From an uncultured Lachnospiraceae bacterium (GTDB taxonomy: Bacteria > Bacillota > Clostridia > Lachnospirales > Lachnospiraceae), in NCBI GenBank assembly GCA_947653315.1, contig CANTGP010000089.1, positions 1-9,762 on the forward strand: a stretch of DNA of 9,762 nucleotides, given 5' to 3'. Under the pieces are notes generated by a model that saw only the letters and a program-made list of their open reading frames with translations, had not been told where the DNA came from and did not search any database. The position numbers and the translations under genes were made by a program. Shown piece after piece: positions 7,009-9,762 of the stretch (the stretch's first letter is position 1; every line of letters starts with the position of its first letter).

Positions 7009-8049
7009 CTACTTCACGGTTTCCCGCAAAAGCCTGTCCCTTATTTTATCCGACCAGTAAAGCGCCCGCTCCTTTTTTCCCTGGAACCAAATTTGCGCCT
7101 TCCCGTATCCGGTTTGTTCCCCGTCTCCGGTGTCCGCCGTTCCTGCGGGCTTTCGTCCCCGCATATATTCTTCCAGTTCCCTCCTGCATTCCCCCGCATC
7201 AAACAGCCGCCCTTCCCTGTCCTGATACCAAAAACTGTCATAAATATTCTGCTCCGAAGCCCAATAACCGTCGGATACGTTATGCCGCGCCCAATATTTC
7301 GGCGCAATGATTTTCCTCACCGTCCCGCTGGTAAACGCGGGAAAAAAAGCAAACGTGGAATTGGACAGAATCAAATACCTTGCATTTTTCAACGTCACAT
7401 AATCCCCCGCCAAATCAAAGTGGAAAGCCTCCACCTCCGGCAGCACCCGCTTCGCCGCCGCCACGTCATCCGTCACCACCATGAACTCCATGTCCGGTCT
7501 CACCCTGCGCATATTTTCCATGGCATCCAGCCAGTACTTCCTGCGCAGGAACAACGGGCGCATATCCGCATATTCCCCGCCCCGCACATTTATCACGCAC
7601 AAATTGTCTTTCGTGTACGAATGGGAATCATATTCCGGCTTCACCTTAAGCCACTCCTTAATTTCCTCCCTGTGATGGGCAAAATAACGCCCCGCCTGCA
7701 GATTCCCATATAATAAGGTATCATCCCCGATTTTGTAAATTCCTTCATCCGCCCCCGCCACATAACACCCATGGGTCATATCGTGCACGCAGGTTTTTAA
7801 GTATAACCGTTCTTCCTTCTCCCGGTAAATGCGGAACATACCGTTTTCCCGGTCTTCCCCGGAAACGGGAATCCCCAAATCCATATCCATGAAATACATT
7901 CCCTTTTTGCTGTGCACATTCACCGCAAGCTGTTCCTGTCCGGCAGTGCCGAATGCATACCCCAAATCCTCCGCAATACACCTTGCCGATACATAACAGA
8001 ACAACTGGTTTCCCAACCCCTGCCCCTGCAGAAATTCCGTTCCCACCAT
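7009..8049 (-). CDS. Glycosyltransferase family 11-like (alpha-1,2-fucosyltransferase type), divergent
   Basis: Likely a cytoplasmic glycosyltransferase related to alpha-1,2-fucosyltransferases, which use GDP-fucose. Family signs in its 346 residues are the N-terminal QGLGNQLFCYVSAR (10-23), matching the GxGNQxF opening of GT11, and the C-terminal block YLILSNSTFAFFPAF (225-239), the SNSxFS/AWW-like acceptor-domain motif. The donor-binding HxRRxD motif is altered to NVRGGEY (154-160): the first Arg is kept, but His becomes Asn, the second Arg becomes Gly and Asp becomes Glu. Fucose as the donor is therefore uncertain, and no GDP-fucose synthesis gene is in the window. The region about 311-346 is polar and charged, with a tail rich in Lys, Glu and Arg. 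The start at 8049 has only a weak SD (AGGA, 12 bases away). It lies 91 bases after the GT17 gene and 37 before the DUF6056-like gene. Confidence 0.78.
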   Translation of the reverse strand: MVGTEFLQGQGLGNQLFCYVSARCIAEDLGYAFGTAGQEQLAVNVHSKKGMYFMDMDLGIPVSGEDRENGMFRIYREKEERLYLKTCVHDMTHGCYVAGADEGIYKIGDDTLLYGNLQAGRYFAHHREEIKEWLKVKPEYDSHSYTKDNLCVINVRGGEYADMRPLFLRRKYWLDAMENMRRVRPDMEFMVVTDDVAAAKRVLPEVEAFHFDLAGDYVTLKNARYLILSNSTFAFFPAFTSGTVRKIIAPKYWARHNVSDGYWASEQNIYDSFWYQDREGRLFDAGECRRELEEYMRGRKPAGTADTGDGEQTGYGKAQIWFQGKKERALYWSDKIRDRLLRETVK

Positions 8050-8140
8050 ACCCCGTTACCGTCCTATCCAGCCAATTCTCTTTTCCAAAACCCGCGCCGT
8101 CCGCATCCGGCCTTCCGGCGCTTCCGTATCCGTACCGCCG

Positions 8141-9004
8141 TCACTTCCAAAATTCATACCACTTCGGTTTCCGGTACATCAGATACCGGTACCGCTCGAT
8201 ATTATCCCGCAGGTAAGCCGGAAACGATTCGTCAATCTCCACCTGCACCATCTGCGCATCCCTGCCGAAAATATCCTGATGCGTCCGGATATTGCGCCGC
8301 ACCCTGGACAACGTGGAACGGTTATTATACTCCTGGTGCGCCGCACTCTTAATCTTATACTTCACCCGGTCCTCCACCGACTGGTTCCTGCCGCCGCCCA
8401 TATAACTGAAATGCCAGCCGCCGTCCGGCACCCGGACACCCACCGCCTTCTGCTCCTTATTGCGCAGCTCCTCCGTGGTATACTGACTAAGCATACGGTA
8501 ACGGCAAATCTTCGTCCCCAGCCACATGGGTTTTTCCACCCCTTCGAATTCACCCGTCATGGAAAGCAGTTTTCCCGAAACCTCCTCCATATTCAAATAA
8601 CAATAAAACAACCGCTGTGCCAGCATATAAATCTTCCCGTCCTCCACCGTCGGCAGCAGCTTCTTTAACGTCTCCGGGTTCGGAATCTCATCCACATCGC
8701 TGAAAATCACCACATCCTCCGGCCGGCATCCCGCAAGCCCCCTCGCCACCGCGCATTTTTGATGGTGGTCCCGCGTAAAGGCATCACAATCCATGGGCGT
8801 ATCCTCCACCACATTATGGATAATCTTATGCTCAAATTCCCGGAACATCTCCTTATTTTCCTGGTAAAACAACGGCTTCCGGTCCCCGGAAAACGTCACC
8901 GTGGACTCGCTGATGACAAACCGGTCCACCACATCATCCAAAATATGCATCCGGAGAAGCAAAATATCCAACTCATTGAAAAACTGAAAACTATCATAAA
9001 CCAT
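8141..9004 (-). CDS. Glycosyltransferase family 17
   Basis: A member of Glyco_transf_17, the family that includes the eukaryotic beta-1,4-N-acetylglucosaminyltransferase III; bacterial members occur in surface-glycan loci with unknown acceptors. The 287 residues match throughout: the opening MVYDSFQFFNELDILLLRMHIL (each part short; 1-22), the ESTVTFSGDRKP loop (33-44), the DXD-type metal site FSDVDEIP with Asp103 and Asp105 (101-108), and the hallmark GGWHFSYMGG (195-204). No membrane helices or signal peptide are visible, so it should act in the cytoplasm on the lipid-linked glycan. It follows the DUF5672 gene by 45 bases and precedes the GT11-like gene by 91 bases. The SD at the chosen ATG is weak, but the ATG fits the conserved family N-terminus. 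Transfer of GlcNAc is a family-based guess. Confidence 0.9.
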   Translation of the reverse strand: MVYDSFQFFNELDILLLRMHILDDVVDRFVISESTVTFSGDRKPLFYQENKEMFREFEHKIIHNVVEDTPMDCDAFTRDHHQKCAVARGLAGCRPEDVVIFSDVDEIPNPETLKKLLPTVEDGKIYMLAQRLFYCYLNMEEVSGKLLSMTGEFEGVEKPMWLGTKICRYRMLSQYTTEELRNKEQKAVGVRVPDGGWHFSYMGGGRNQSVEDRVKYKIKSAAHQEYNNRSTLSRVRRNIRTHQDIFGRDAQMVQVEIDESFPAYLRDNIERYRYLMYRKPKWYEFWK

Positions 9005-9049
9005 ATCTTAAACCCGTCCCTTTCCTTCCGGAGCGCATTTCCGCCGCCC

Positions 9050-9730
9050 CTAAAATTTCGGATACCCCGCATTAGACCCCGCCCACTTATGGAACACAAA
9101 AGGCCGGATCCCCTCCACCTCCGGTATCATGGACTCATGCCCGAAATACTTCGCCACCTCAAGCGGCGCATACCGCATCCCCGCCGCCTCAAACAAATGC
9201 CGGTTCTTACAGCAGATAAACCCGTCCTCATTAAAAAACCCGTGATCCGCCTCAAACGGAATCCCCGCCTTCGTGGGATACTCCAACAGCCGCTTACTCC
9301 GCAGCGACACACTATTCCCCACCCTGCAGATATTCCCGTTCACATCCCGGTAAGAAAAATCATCCTTCGGCAAAGGAAACGGCGACCCGATATAATCATA
9401 CTCCAAAAACTCATCCCGCCACATATCCGGATTCACCACAAACCCGTCATAATGCACCAAAAGCATAAAATCCGTCTCAATAAACTCATGCATCCGGTAA
9501 ATCATATTATAATTAAACGCATCAATATCCTTCAGTTTATCAATATGCGCATACCGAATCCCCTTCGGCAAAGCAAACGGCTTCCGATGCGTCACCAACA
9601 CCACATCCCCAAAATCAACCCCCCGCATACTATACTCCAGCGCCTTCACCGTAGCCTTCACCTTCACACTATCCATAGCCGCCAACGTCACATTCGGCAA
9701 CTGCAGCCTCCCATTCCTATACTCACTCAT
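9050..9730 (-). CDS. DUF5672 family protein, probable glycosyltransferase
   Basis: A soluble protein of 226 residues matching DUF5672, a group of uncharacterised glycosyltransferase-like proteins in polysaccharide loci. Visible motifs are LPNVTLAAMDSV (11-22), LLVHYDGFVVNP (90-101) with a His-Tyr-Asp-Gly metal-site-like segment, the strongly typical YDYIGSPF (111-118), VGNSVSLRSKR (137-147) and NEDGFIC (167-173) with an acidic pair that could be catalytic. The layout resembles a small GT-A enzyme; donor and acceptor are unknown. The frame is open to the right edge. I chose ATG 9730, just before the conserved start, although AGGAG at 9742-9746 is 11 bases away; a TTG at 9736 would have better spacing (5 bases) and add two residues. 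Its wobble positions are unusually rich in T and G, with Asp nearly always GAT. It is the first gene visible; 45 bases separate it from the GT17 gene. Confidence 0.88.
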   Translation of the reverse strand: MSEYRNGRLQLPNVTLAAMDSVKVKATVKALEYSMRGVDFGDVVLVTHRKPFALPKGIRYAHIDKLKDIDAFNYNMIYRMHEFIETDFMLLVHYDGFVVNPDMWRDEFLEYDYIGSPFPLPKDDFSYRDVNGNICRVGNSVSLRSKRLLEYPTKAGIPFEADHGFFNEDGFICCKNRHLFEAAGMRYAPLEVAKYFGHESMIPEVEGIRPFVFHKWAGSNAGYPKF

Positions 9731-9762
9731 ACCCAAACAAACTCCTATCCCATCCAATCATT

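Noticed and set aside
6444..7310. Plus-strand open frame of 288 codons
   Set aside because: It lies opposite the DUF6056-like and GT11 genes, and its His/Pro/Arg-rich product lacks family motifs. It is an effect of the G-rich wobble positions on the coding strand.
8094..8121. Inverted repeat GCGCCG/CGGCGC with a 16-base loop in the gap between GT17 and GT11, possible terminator
   Set aside because: On the coding strand it is followed by GGGTTTTGG, not a T-run, and the 6-bp stem has a large loop. The downstream gene has no visible own promoter. It is too weak to call.

Overview
The window holds nine genes, all read from the minus strand with gaps of at most 111 bases, forming the inside of one long operon for a cell-surface polysaccharide (capsule or exopolysaccharide). 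The plus strand is C-rich and the coding strand G-rich. Strong Shine-Dalgarno sites, the mid-range GC content and the type of glycosyltransferases and membrane proteins suggest a Clostridia member, most likely Lachnospiraceae. That placement is inferred from protein style only; no marker gene is present.

In transcription order (right to left) the genes are: a DUF5672 glycosyltransferase-like protein (9730-9050); a family GT17 glycosyltransferase (9004-8141); a divergent GT11 (fucosyltransferase-type) protein (8049-7009); a large DUF6056-like membrane protein (6971-5427); a GT2 glycosyltransferase (5369-4515); a Wzy/O-antigen-ligase-type polymerase (4494-3280); a membrane acyltransferase of family 3 (3168-2104); a polyprenyl-phosphate sugar phosphotransferase (2065-653); and the N-terminal part of a GT4 glycosyltransferase that runs off the left edge (653-1).

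The inferred pathway is as follows. The phosphotransferase loads the first sugar phosphate onto undecaprenyl phosphate. The GT4, GT2, GT11, GT17 and DUF5672 enzymes extend the repeat unit in the cytoplasm. The acyltransferase decorates it, the Wzy-like protein polymerises it outside the membrane, and the DUF6056-like protein may add a side sugar from a lipid-linked donor. A Wzx flippase, chain-length regulators and nucleotide-sugar synthesis genes are not in the window and presumably lie to either side.

I see no tRNA, rRNA, CRISPR array, insertion sequence, convincing promoter or intrinsic terminator. No stretch above 300 bases lacks a gene. The content is an ordinary polysaccharide locus in plan but uncommon in its enzyme set. 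The most notable points are the altered HxRRxD motif of the GT11 protein, the uncharacterised DUF6056-like protein, 9-base tandem repeats before the acyltransferase, a low-complexity insert in the GT4 that resembles an intergenic linker, and short motifs that recur in the gaps.
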